A stretch of DNA of 5,011 bases, from NCBI GenBank assembly GCA_937864085.1, contig CALMIH010000178.1, forward strand, positions 1 to 5,011, given 5' to 3'. Of this stretch, positions 1-5,011 are shown one piece after another. Below the pieces are notes generated by a model. It saw nothing but the letters and a program-made list of their open reading frames with translations. It did not search any database and had not been told where the DNA came from. This DNA comes from an uncultured Chloroflexota bacterium. GTDB lineage: Bacteria > Chloroflexota > Limnocylindria > Limnocylindrales > Limnocylindraceae. The translations under genes and the position numbers were made by a program. The first letter of the stretch is position 1. Every line of letters begins with the position of its first letter.

Positions 1-631
1 CAATCGCAGGGATTGGGCTGAGGACCACGGCGTGCGGGTAGATCGTAGAGACAGGCTTCTCCCCCGCCACAATGGCCGCTCGTTGCTGGATCAGATCGCT
101 GACTGACTCCGCGCCAGCACCGGAGACCGCTTGATATGTGGCGACAACCACGCGTCGAAGGCCGGCCTCTGCGTGTAGCGCCTGAAGAAGCGGCGCAAGC
201 TGCATCGTGGAGCAGTTCGGATTCGCAATGATCCCGCGATGTCCCTTGAGCGCTTCCGCATTCACCTGAGAGACGACCAACGGCACGGTTGGATCCATCC
301 GCCAGGCGCTTGAGTTGTCCACCACGGCGCAGCCTCGCGCCGCGGCCTCTGGCGCGAGGAGGAGACTCACATCAGCGCCGGCGCTAAAGAGCGCAATGTC
401 AACGCCACTGAAGGCGTCAGGTGTTGCTTCAGCTACGGCGACCTGTTCGCCGCGGAAGGTGACGCTGCGGCCAGCGGCAGAGGCGGCGAGTGGGACGAGC
501 CTACGCACGGGGAAGTTGCGCTGCTCTAGAACGCTGATCATAGTGCGACCGACAAGGCCGGTTGCGCCAACCACGGCGACGACGTAGCCGTCCGCTTTGC
601 CCTCCGCCTGCTCGCCCGCTGGGTTACTCAT
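1..631 (-). CDS. asd: Aspartate-semialdehyde dehydrogenase, N-terminal 210 residues (3' end beyond the left edge)
   Basis: The enzyme reduces L-aspartyl-4-phosphate to aspartate 4-semialdehyde with NADPH, the branch point to lysine/diaminopimelate, threonine and methionine, in the cytosol. Translating the minus strand from the ATG at 631 gives an open frame to the window edge. Residues 18-29 hold the Rossmann nucleotide-binding stretch (VAVVGATGLVGR). NSSAWRMDP at 106-114 matches the family's conserved substrate-binding segment. NPNCST at 137-142 contains the catalytic cysteine C140, and YQAVSGAG follows at 166-173. The catalytic histidine region lies outside the window. The first 15 residues are a polar extension before the usual start of the fold. 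I kept the ATG at 631 because a TATACT box sits 6 nt upstream. No clear Shine-Dalgarno is visible, so a leaderless message is possible. The gene follows pnp after 77 nt that contain a terminator-like hairpin, so it is probably its own transcription unit. The family assignment is secure; the exact start is less so. Confidence 0.95.
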   Translation of the reverse strand, partial: MSNPAGEQAEGKADGYVVAVVGATGLVGRTMISVLEQRNFPVRRLVPLAASAAGRSVTFRGEQVAVAEATPDAFSGVDIALFSAGADVSLLLAPEAAARGCAVVDNSSAWRMDPTVPLVVSQVNAEALKGHRGIIANPNCSTMQLAPLLQALHAEAGLRRVVVATYQAVSGAGAESVSDLIQQRAAIVAGEKPVSTIYPHAVVLSPIPAI

Positions 632-636
632 ACGGC

Positions 637-678
637 AAGTATAAACGAGCGACCCGCCGACAGTTCGGCGGGTCGCTC
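637..678 (-). terminator. Intrinsic terminator-like hairpin after pnp
   Basis: Positions 647-660 and 665-678 form a perfect 14-bp inverted repeat, rich in G+C, with a 4-base loop at 661-664. Read on the minus strand, the stem starts 31 nt after the pnp stop codon and is followed by GTTTATACTT (646 to 637), a moderately U-rich tail. Read on the plus strand, the tail is not U-rich, so the element is oriented to end the truB-ribF-rpsO-pnp transcript. The broken U tract may allow some read-through into asd. A stem this stable would also protect the pnp mRNA 3' end. Confidence 0.75.
638..643 (-). promoter_or_regulatory. Candidate -10 box (TATACT) for a leaderless asd transcript
   Basis: On the minus strand the hexamer TATACT, one mismatch from the TATAAT consensus, is followed by six bases and then the asd ATG. 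With usual sigma-70-type spacing, transcription would start on the A of that ATG. There is no ribosome-binding site before the ATG, which is consistent with this. No convincing -35 hexamer is seen 16-18 bp upstream, where the terminator hairpin lies, and there is no TGn extension. Leaderless promoters in other bacteria often rely on the -10 alone. The assignment is inference from spacing. Confidence 0.45.
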
Positions 679-708
679 ATAACTGCTCAGGTTTAGAGCC
701 TTAGGGCG

Positions 709-3303
709 TTACTCCTTTGGGGCGGCCTTATGGCGCTGCATTGCCGCTCGGCGCGAGAGGTTGACGCGCCCTTGGCGATCAACCTCAAGGACGACCACCA
801 TGATCTCGTCACCAACGGCAACCTCATCCTCAACCGTATTGACACGGTAATCGGCGAGCTCACTGATTCGGACGAGTCCCTCCTTGCCCGGAAGGATCTC
901 AACGAAGCAGCCAAAGCCCATGATGCGGGTCACTTTACCCATATACAACGTGCCGACCTCGACCTCCTTGGTGATGCCGTTAATCGCATCGAGTGCACGC
1001 TTGGTGCGCTCAGGGTCGCTTGACGCGATCTGCACGGTTCCGTCATCTTCAACGTTGATATTGACCTGGAAGTCATCCTGCAGCTTGCGGATCACTGCTC
1101 CGCCCTTGCCGATGATGTCGCGGATCTTCTCAGGGTTGATCTTGATCGTGGTGATTCGCGGCGCGAAGTCTGAAAGCTCAGGTCGCGCCGTTGAGATCAC
1201 CGCATCCATCTTGTCAAGGATCTCAAGTCGCGCAGCGAGCGCATCCTTCAGACCTGTTCGAATAATCTTTCCTGTAATGCCCTGCACCTTGATGTCCATC
1301 TGCAGCGCCGAGATCCCCTCGCGGGTGCCGGTCACCTTGAAGTCCATGTCGCCGAACGCGTCTTCCTTGCCGAGAATGTCAGTAAGGACTACGAACTCGC
1401 CGCCTGGCTCTGACATCAGGCCCATTGCTGCGCCGGCAACAGAGGCCTTGATCGGTACGCCTGCATCAAGGAGCGCCAAGCTCGAGCCACACGTGGAGGC
1501 CATCGAGGTGGAGCCGTTTGACGTGACGCACTCGGAAACTACGCGAATTGTGTACGGGAACTCCTCCGCCGACGGAAGAACCGGAAGGAGCGCTCGCTCT
1601 GCAAGTGCACCGTGTCCGATCTCTCGACGACCAGGTCCGCGCATCGGCTTGTTCTCACCGGTGCTGTATGGCGGCATGTTGTAGTGATGCAGGTAGCGCT
1701 TCGTTGCAACTGGCGAGATCGTATCCAGGCGCTGTGCCTGGGCGATCGGACCGAGTGTTGCAATGCTGAGCGCCTGCGTCTCGCCGCGCGTGAAGAGCCC
1801 CGTGCCGTGAGCACGTGGCAAGATTCCAACCTCAACGGTGATCGGGCGGATCTGATCCACCTTTCGGCCGTCAATGCGGATCCCCTCCTTCATCGTGAGG
1901 GCGCGACCGGTCTTCTTATGCATGTAGCCGAAGAGGTTCTTCCCGAGGCGCGCCTTGCGACGTGCCGCTTCGAGGAGCGCCTTCGGTTCACCCTTCCCGC
2001 TACGGGCTGCACGGATCGAGTCGCTGATCCCCTCCTTGAGGGTGGCGAGTCGCTCTGGCAGTTCTGCGGCGAGGAGGAGGAGCAGCTCTGCGGTTGCCTC
2101 TGCATCGGTCCCTGCGCGGTGCGTTGGGGCCGTCGCTACGCCGTAGATGCGCGCCAGGTCGCCGAGCTTGAACGACTCGCTCTCTGGGTACGCCTCACGG
2201 AAGAGGACAAACGTATCGAGGTACTGCCCCTGCTCCGTGGCGAAGCTGCGGCCCTTGCCGAGCGCTTCGTCAAGGAAGGAGACATCAAAGCCAAGGTTAT
2301 GGCCAACGATGATTGCCCCCTTCGCGAAGTCGGCGAACTTCTCCGCCGCCTCCTTTGGTGCGATGCCCTTCTTCAGGTCAGCAGTGGTGATGCCGTGCAT
2401 CTGCGCGCCGACGATTGGATTTCCCGCGTTGACGAGCGTGCTCCAACGGTCGGTGATCTTGCCGCCCTTGATCTTTACGGCGGCAACCTCAACGAGGTCG
2501 GAGAGCTTCGCGTCGAGGCCAGTGGTCTCAGTGTCCACCACAACAAAGGCGGCGCCGTTTGCGGCGGCCTCTGCGAAGGTGAGGACGCTGTCAACGCCAG
2601 GCTCAATGTACGGAACGCGCTTCGCCTTCCCTACCTTTGCGCGCAGCTGCTCCTGCAGGGAGATCAGCGCCTTGATGGCGTCGTGGCCGAACTCAATCGC
2701 CTCGGCCATCTTCGCTTCGTTGATCAGATTCGCACCAGCCTCAACCATCATGATGGCGTCTGCTGTGCCGGAGACCACAAGGTCAAGGTCGCTTGTCTCA
2801 AGCTGCTCAAAGGTTGGGTTCAAGATGAACTTGTCGTCGACAAGGCCAACGCGAACGGCACCGATTGGGCCAAGGAACGGGATCTCCGAGATTGTGAGCG
2901 CCGCTGATGCAGCGATCGTCCCGAGGATATCCGGATCGTTCTCCTGATCTGCGCTGAGTACCGTGATGACCACCTGGACGTCGTCCTTGTAGCCTTCAGG
3001 GAAGAGTGGGCGAATCGGTCGGTCGGTAAGCCGCGCAGAGAGCGTTGCGTTCTCTGACGCCTTCCCTTCGCGCTTGATGTAGCCGCCAGGAATCTTCCCC
3101 GCCGCATACATGCGCTCTTCAAATTCAATCGTCAGTGGGAAGAAGTCGAGACCCGGTCGTGGGTCGCTTCGATTTGCGGTGCCGAGGACGACGGTGTCGC
3201 CGTAGCGTACCGTCACGGCGCCGCCTGCAAGGCGTGCCATTCGTCCCGTCTCAATGGTGAGTGTCTGGCCGCCAAACTCGGCGGATACGGTTGTGATTTC
3301 CAT
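709..3303 (-). CDS. pnp: Polyribonucleotide nucleotidyltransferase (PNPase) with an inserted DEDDh 3'-5' exonuclease domain
   Basis: PNPase degrades RNA 3' to 5' by phosphorolysis, releasing nucleoside diphosphates, and can run in reverse to add tails. The first RNase PH-like core spans about residues 8-210 (YAAGKIPGGYIKREG at 66-80, then LTDRPIRPLFPEGY). A DEDDh exonuclease domain follows at about 252-412. A helical segment covers about 413-470, and IRIDGRK at 475-481 opens the second, catalytic core. That core carries R559-R560 with EIGHG, SNGSTS at 595-600, and D648, D654 and K656, the counterparts of E. coli D486, D492 and K494. A KH domain (GKGG at 732-735) and an S1 domain (about 783-851) close the protein. 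At 864 residues it is about 150 longer than E. coli PNPase (711), which the insertion accounts for. The frame is unbroken and the insert shows no obvious change of codon style. The ATG at 3303 is preceded by AAGAGGAG with 4 nt spacing. The gene lies 70 nt after rpsO. PNPase identity is certain; activity of the insert is inferred from its intact motifs. Confidence 0.97.
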   Translation of the reverse strand: MEITTVSAEFGGQTLTIETGRMARLAGGAVTVRYGDTVVLGTANRSDPRPGLDFFPLTIEFEERMYAAGKIPGGYIKREGKASENATLSARLTDRPIRPLFPEGYKDDVQVVITVLSADQENDPDILGTIAASAALTISEIPFLGPIGAVRVGLVDDKFILNPTFEQLETSDLDLVVSGTADAIMMVEAGANLINEAKMAEAIEFGHDAIKALISLQEQLRAKVGKAKRVPYIEPGVDSVLTFAEAAANGAAFVVVDTETTGLDAKLSDLVEVAAVKIKGGKITDRWSTLVNAGNPIVGAQMHGITTADLKKGIAPKEAAEKFADFAKGAIIVGHNLGFDVSFLDEALGKGRSFATEQGQYLDTFVLFREAYPESESFKLGDLARIYGVATAPTHRAGTDAEATAELLLLLAAELPERLATLKEGISDSIRAARSGKGEPKALLEAARRKARLGKNLFGYMHKKTGRALTMKEGIRIDGRKVDQIRPITVEVGILPRAHGTGLFTRGETQALSIATLGPIAQAQRLDTISPVATKRYLHHYNMPPYSTGENKPMRGPGRREIGHGALAERALLPVLPSAEEFPYTIRVVSECVTSNGSTSMASTCGSSLALLDAGVPIKASVAGAAMGLMSEPGGEFVVLTDILGKEDAFGDMDFKVTGTREGISALQMDIKVQGITGKIIRTGLKDALAARLEILDKMDAVISTARPELSDFAPRITTIKINPEKIRDIIGKGGAVIRKLQDDFQVNINVEDDGTVQIASSDPERTKRALDAINGITKEVEVGTLYMGKVTRIMGFGCFVEILPGKEGLVRISELADYRVNTVEDEVAVGDEIMVVVLEVDRQGRVNLSRRAAMQRHKAAPKE
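2068..2550 (-). other. DEDDh (DnaQ/PolC-like) 3'-5' exonuclease domain inside PNPase
   Basis: This is the coding segment for PNPase residues 252-412. Exo I is DTETTG at 257-262, giving D257 and E259. Exo II is GHNLGFD at 334-340, giving D340. Exo III is HRAGTD at 395-400, giving H395 and D400. All five residues of the DEDDh metal-dependent nuclease signature are present, in order and with normal spacing. Framing sequence such as VEVAAVKIKGG (271-281), HGITTADL (303-310) and the C-terminal AEATAELLLLL helix resembles, by eye, the proofreading domains of DnaQ and of PolC more than oligoribonuclease. Such domains hydrolyse 3' ends of DNA or RNA to nucleoside monophosphates. Whether this one prefers RNA, oligoribonucleotides or DNA cannot be told from sequence. 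Confidence 0.95.
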
Positions 3304-3307
3304 GTTG

Positions 3308-3315
3308 CTCCTCTT
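3308..3315 (-). promoter_or_regulatory. Shine-Dalgarno of pnp
   Basis: AAGAGGAG on the minus strand ends 4 nt before the ATG at 3303. It is a strong match to the anti-Shine-Dalgarno and fixes the pnp start. The resulting N-terminus (MEITTVSAEFGGQTL) also agrees with the usual start of the PNPase family. Confidence 0.8.
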
Positions 3316-3317
3316 CA

Positions 3318-3368
3318 GGCCGCGCCCACATGGCGCCCGGCCGATCTAGTTGCTCAGCGGTGCTGAGC
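3318..3368 (-). promoter_or_regulatory. Two possible RNA hairpins in the rpsO-pnp spacer
   Basis: The 70-nt gap contains a perfect 7-bp stem with a 3-base loop (3352-3358 paired with 3362-3368). After it comes a G+C-rich, imperfect stem at 3318-3342 whose ends pair GGCCG with CGGCC, with a mismatch and a bulge further in. Neither is followed by a U run, so they are not good intrinsic terminators. In E. coli this spacer carries a structured site used in RNase III/PNPase autocontrol of pnp. A comparable role here is inference from position only. Confidence 0.4.
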
Positions 3369-3373
3369 GGGGG

Positions 3374-3643
3374 TTAGCGACGAAGGCCGAGCTTCTCGGT
3401 GAGTGCGGCGTGTCGAGCCACATCCTCGCGTCGTAGGAAGGTCAGCAGGCGACGTCGCTGGCCGACGAGCTTCAAGAGCCCACGGCGCGAGTGATTGTCC
3501 TGCTTGAATGTCTGGAGGTGCCCTGTGAGCCCCTCAATGCGCTCCGTCAGGAGTGCGATCTGGACCTCGGCAGAGCCGGTGTCCTGAGCGTGTCGCCCGT
3601 TTGCGGCAACGATGCGCTCCGTGGTCGTTCGGTCTAGCGGCAA
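3374..3643 (-). CDS. rpsO: 30S ribosomal protein S15
   Basis: S15 binds the central domain of 16S rRNA early in 30S assembly and contributes to an intersubunit bridge. The four-helix protein shows the family signatures GRHAQDTGSAEVQIALLT, GHLQTFKQDNHSRRGLL, VGQRRRLLTFLRREDVARH and a C-terminal EKLGLRR. I placed the start at the TTG at 3643, not the more upstream TTG at 3673. AGGAG lies 9 nt before 3643, and this start gives 89 residues, the same as E. coli S15, with 15 residues before the conserved GRxAxDTGS block as in E. coli. The first residues are then LPLDRTTTERI, with the TTG read as fMet. The gene lies 81 nt after ribF and 70 nt before pnp, the usual rpsO-pnp pairing. A small hairpin just before its ribosome-binding site could be a site of S15 self-repression. 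Confidence 0.96.
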   Translation of the reverse strand: MPLDRTTTERIVAANGRHAQDTGSAEVQIALLTERIEGLTGHLQTFKQDNHSRRGLLKLVGQRRRLLTFLRREDVARHAALTEKLGLRR

Positions 3644-3652
3644 GGGTTCTCT

Positions 3653-3657
3653 CTCCT
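3653..3657 (-). promoter_or_regulatory. Shine-Dalgarno deciding the rpsO TTG start
   Basis: AGGAG on the minus strand lies 9 nt before the TTG at 3643. It falls inside the reading frame if the upstream TTG at 3673 were used, and that upstream codon has no comparable site. It therefore supports the shorter 89-residue S15. Confidence 0.75.
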
Positions 3658-3661
3658 GTCT

Positions 3662-3682
3662 GGGGGACTCCAAGGTCGCCCC
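3662..3682 (-). promoter_or_regulatory. Hairpin upstream of rpsO, candidate S15 operator
   Basis: On the minus strand GGGG (3682-3679) pairs with CCCC (3665-3662) and GAC (3677-3675) pairs with GTC (3668-3666). One C is bulged at 3678 and the loop is CTTGGA. It ends 4 nt before the AGGAG of rpsO, where a bound protein could block initiation. S15 represses its own mRNA in several bacteria through differing 5'-leader structures. No match to a known S15 leader class was established here, so the role is inference. Confidence 0.35.
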
Positions 3683-3724
3683 GTCATCTACTTACATCTC
3701 TCTTGGATGCGTGAAGCGTAGCAA

Positions 3725-4615
3725 TCAGCGCCCACTCCGTCCAGCGAGGCGCCCGAGGAGGGCAGCCCTGAGGCGCCCTCCCCCCTCAGGGAGGCGCTGG
3801 AGCCCCTCAGGGGCGATCTGGAGCCTCCCCGCCACTGGGTCGAGGTGACCCCGCATCAGGCGTCCTGTGAGCGGGAGACGCCCCGTGAGGTGGGCGGCGA
3901 ACCCAACGCGGAGTTGGTACTCCCCCTCTGGGGGGAGGGCGAATCCATCGGATTCAAGGTTGAGGGTTCCATTGGGGCCGGTTCCAACTTCCTCTATCGC
4001 GGACGCCACGATGGCGTGGGGTCGTCCGAGCGCCCGTGCTGCGGTGGAGAGCTCCCCAGAGGCGATCGCCGCGCGAATGCTCGTGCTGCTGATCTTCTCG
4101 CCGCCAATGCGCGCCTCACTCACGGGATGCACCTGAATCCCCCGTCCCGCCCCCCAGGCTCGGACGCGGTCGAGTCGCCCTTCACGGTTGCGCCCGAAGG
4201 CGCTCTCTGGGGAGAGGACGAGGCTCTTCGCCCCGGTCAGATCCACGACGCGCTCGAGGAACTCCTCCCATGGTGTGTCGCGCATCGCTTCATCGAATGG
4301 GAGATCGCACCAGTGTTCAACGCCCGCACCAGCGAGCCGCATCTCAAACTCAATCGGGTCGAGGAGTCGGAGCGGTGTCGAACCGCGCAAGAGAAGATCC
4401 GGATGTGGATCAAAGCCTAAATGGACGCGCGTAAGGCCAGCAGAGAGCGCCAGCCTCTCAGCCGCGGCGAGGAGGCGAAGATGTCCACGGTGAAGTCCAT
4501 CGAAGACGCCGATCGTGACCACCGCACCGCCCTCTTTCGCCATCGCGAGTTCGTCGCCCGCGAGCCCCTCCCAGCCGATCATGCGCTTCGATCCCTCAGC
4601 AGCGCGCGGCATCAT
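3725..4615 (-). CDS. ribF: RibF-type FMN adenylyltransferase with a degenerate riboflavin-kinase domain
   Basis: Bifunctional RibF phosphorylates riboflavin to FMN and adenylates FMN to FAD. The N-terminal nucleotidyltransferase half is recognisable: TIGVFDGLHRGH at 34-45 is the ATP-binding HxGH-type motif, GFDPHP is at 67-72, SPESAFGRNREG at 135-146 stands where families have a GxDFxFGxxRxG stretch, and ISSTSIR at 175-181 matches the ISSTxIR motif. The C-terminal half (about 193-296) begins with the usual LGRP join, but I find no GRxLGFPTANL-like kinase motif. The domain is also short and rich in Gly, Leu and Arg. The ATG at 4615 overlaps the truB stop as ATGA, which favours translational coupling. 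An internal ATG at 4582 has GAGG 11 nt upstream and gives a leader closer to the family norm, so it is a fair alternative. FAD-synthetase identity is good; kinase activity is doubtful. Confidence 0.9.
   Translation of the reverse strand: MMPRAAEGSKRMIGWEGLAGDELAMAKEGGAVVTIGVFDGLHRGHLRLLAAAERLALSAGLTRVHLGFDPHPDLLLRGSTPLRLLDPIEFEMRLAGAGVEHWCDLPFDEAMRDTPWEEFLERVVDLTGAKSLVLSPESAFGRNREGRLDRVRAWGAGRGIQVHPVSEARIGGEKISSTSIRAAIASGELSTAARALGRPHAIVASAIEEVGTGPNGTLNLESDGFALPPEGEYQLRVGFAAHLTGRLPLTGRLMRGHLDPVAGRLQIAPEGLQRLPEGGGRLRAALLGRLAGRSGR
3773..3937 (-). repeat. Three G+C-rich inverted repeats inside the 3' part of ribF
   Basis: Stem-loops can form at 3773-3797 (9 bp with one bulge), 3802-3814 (perfect 5 bp around a 3-base loop) and 3920-3937 (perfect 7 bp around a 4-base loop). 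The first two share a CCTGAGGGG core, read on the minus strand, about 20 bp apart, encoding repeated Pro-Glu-Gly (residues 269-271 and 276-278). They lie in the region where the riboflavin-kinase domain looks degenerate. They may simply reflect G+C-rich coding or a short local duplication. Confidence 0.4.
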
Positions 4616-5011
4616 GCGCCCTTCACAGGTGGCGCCGCATTCGGGGTGATGAAGACACGCTCCGGCTGCACGCCAGTCTCGGTGCGTCGACCGAGTGCCA
4701 CAAGCACACCCTCAGCAATCAGTCGCACCTGCTCCCCAACAGAGACGGACAGATGTTCATTTAGGAGCACATCTGGGATTGCGGCACCGTCACGGAGAAG
4801 ATCTGTGCCGAGCTCTCCCAGAGTGATTGCTGGGATCACCTCAATACCAGCATCAAGCGGCAAGAGTAGTTGCGTCAGCGATCCACCGAGTGCCGCTTCG
4901 GCAATCGCCTCCATCGTGTGCGCTTGCGCAACGGTGAATGGCCCCGATCCGATACGGCGCAGCGCAACAAGGTGTGCGCCGCAACCGAGAGCGGCACCAA
5001 GATCTCGCGCA
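4612..5011 (-). CDS. truB: tRNA pseudouridine(55) synthase TruB, C-terminal 133 residues (5' end beyond the right edge)
   Basis: TruB converts U55 in the T-loop of tRNAs to pseudouridine. The visible part starts within a conserved segment, ARDLGAALGCGAHLVALRR, followed by the typical GPFTVAQA. This arrangement (RDLG, LGxGAHL, LRR, G-F) is diagnostic of the end of the TruB catalytic domain. About 100 residues of C-terminal domain follow, including LLLPLDAGIEVIPAITLGELG and a final part ending PERVFITPNAAPPVKGA. The catalytic aspartate lies in the missing N-terminal portion. The stop codon overlaps the ribF start (ATGA), so the two are probably cotranscribed and translationally coupled. Confidence 0.93.
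   Translation of the reverse strand, partial: ARDLGAALGCGAHLVALRRIGSGPFTVAQAHTMEAIAEAALGGSLTQLLLPLDAGIEVIPAITLGELGTDLLRDGAAIPDVLLNEHLSVSVGEQVRLIAEGVLVALGRRTETGVQPERVFITPNAAPPVKGA

Noticed and set aside
624..680. An 18-codon minus-strand open frame overlapping the asd start (possible leader peptide)
   Set aside because: It has no ribosome-binding site, it is buried in the terminator stem, and it shows no run of Lys, Thr or Met codons that would suggest attenuation.
884..1684. A 266-codon plus-strand open frame opposite the catalytic half of pnp
   Set aside because: Its Ser/Arg/Pro-rich product mirrors the conserved pnp codons on the other strand. No domain or convincing ribosome-binding site is visible.
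2068..2550. The extra segment in PNPase as an intein or mobile insertion
   Set aside because: There are no intein splice-junction residues or homing-endonuclease motifs and no flanking repeats. The segment is a complete DEDDh exonuclease fold by motif.
1612..2907. A 431-codon open frame on the plus strand opposite pnp
   Set aside because: It lies wholly antisense to the certain pnp coding sequence, its product has no recognisable domain, and it is rich in Arg, Leu, Ala and Cys as expected for a shadow frame in G+C-rich DNA.
2147..2947. A second 266-codon plus-strand open frame, opposite the inserted exonuclease region
   Set aside because: It is antisense to pnp, of low-complexity Ser/Arg/Ala composition and without a recognisable family.
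3374..3673. A 99-residue version of S15 starting at the TTG at 3673
   Set aside because: The extension would run through the Shine-Dalgarno and the hairpin and would exceed the normal S15 length. The TTG at 3643 is better placed.
3845..4420. A 191-codon plus-strand open frame opposite ribF
   Set aside because: It is the antisense shadow of the adenylyltransferase motifs of ribF, with no protein family resemblance.

Overview
The window is bacterial chromosomal DNA with moderately high G+C and dense coding. Every gene I can support lies on the minus strand. Read in the direction of transcription (right to left), the order is truB (3' part), ribF, rpsO, pnp and asd (5' part). This is the widespread truB-ribF-rpsO-pnp translation/RNA-metabolism cluster, followed by the lysine/threonine/methionine gene asd. 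Lineage cannot be fixed from this stretch. Gene order, a TTG start for rpsO and a possible leaderless asd would suit a Terrabacteria-type organism such as Chloroflexota or Actinomycetota, but that is a low-confidence guess.

Layout: 4612-5011 is the C-terminal part of tRNA pseudouridine synthase B. It overlaps ribF (3725-4615) by an ATGA stop/start. RibF has a recognisable FMN adenylyltransferase half, but its riboflavin-kinase half has no recognisable PTAN-type motif. An 81-nt spacer with a hairpin just upstream of a Shine-Dalgarno leads to rpsO (3374-3643), an 89-residue S15. A 70-nt spacer with two possible hairpins separates it from pnp (709-3303). A strong intrinsic-terminator-like hairpin (647-678) ends the cluster. 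A TATACT box inside its U-rich tail lies exactly 6 nt before the asd ATG at 631, and asd runs off the left edge.

The standout is pnp. Its 864-residue product is about 150 residues longer than an ordinary PNPase (E. coli 711). The extra length is a complete DEDDh 3'-5' exonuclease domain of the DnaQ/PolC type, at about residues 252-412, inserted in frame in the helical linker between the two RNase PH-like halves. Both the phosphorolytic PNPase active site and the five hydrolytic exonuclease residues look intact. The gene therefore appears to encode a dual-mechanism 3'-5' nuclease with KH and S1 RNA-binding domains. I do not know of a described PNPase with this architecture, but I could not search.

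Functionally, truB modifies tRNA, rpsO builds the 30S subunit, and pnp degrades RNA and in other bacteria controls its own mRNA from the rpsO-pnp spacer. ribF supplies flavin cofactors. asd appears to be a separate transcription unit. There is no RNA gene, CRISPR array, insertion sequence or gene-free stretch above 300 bases.
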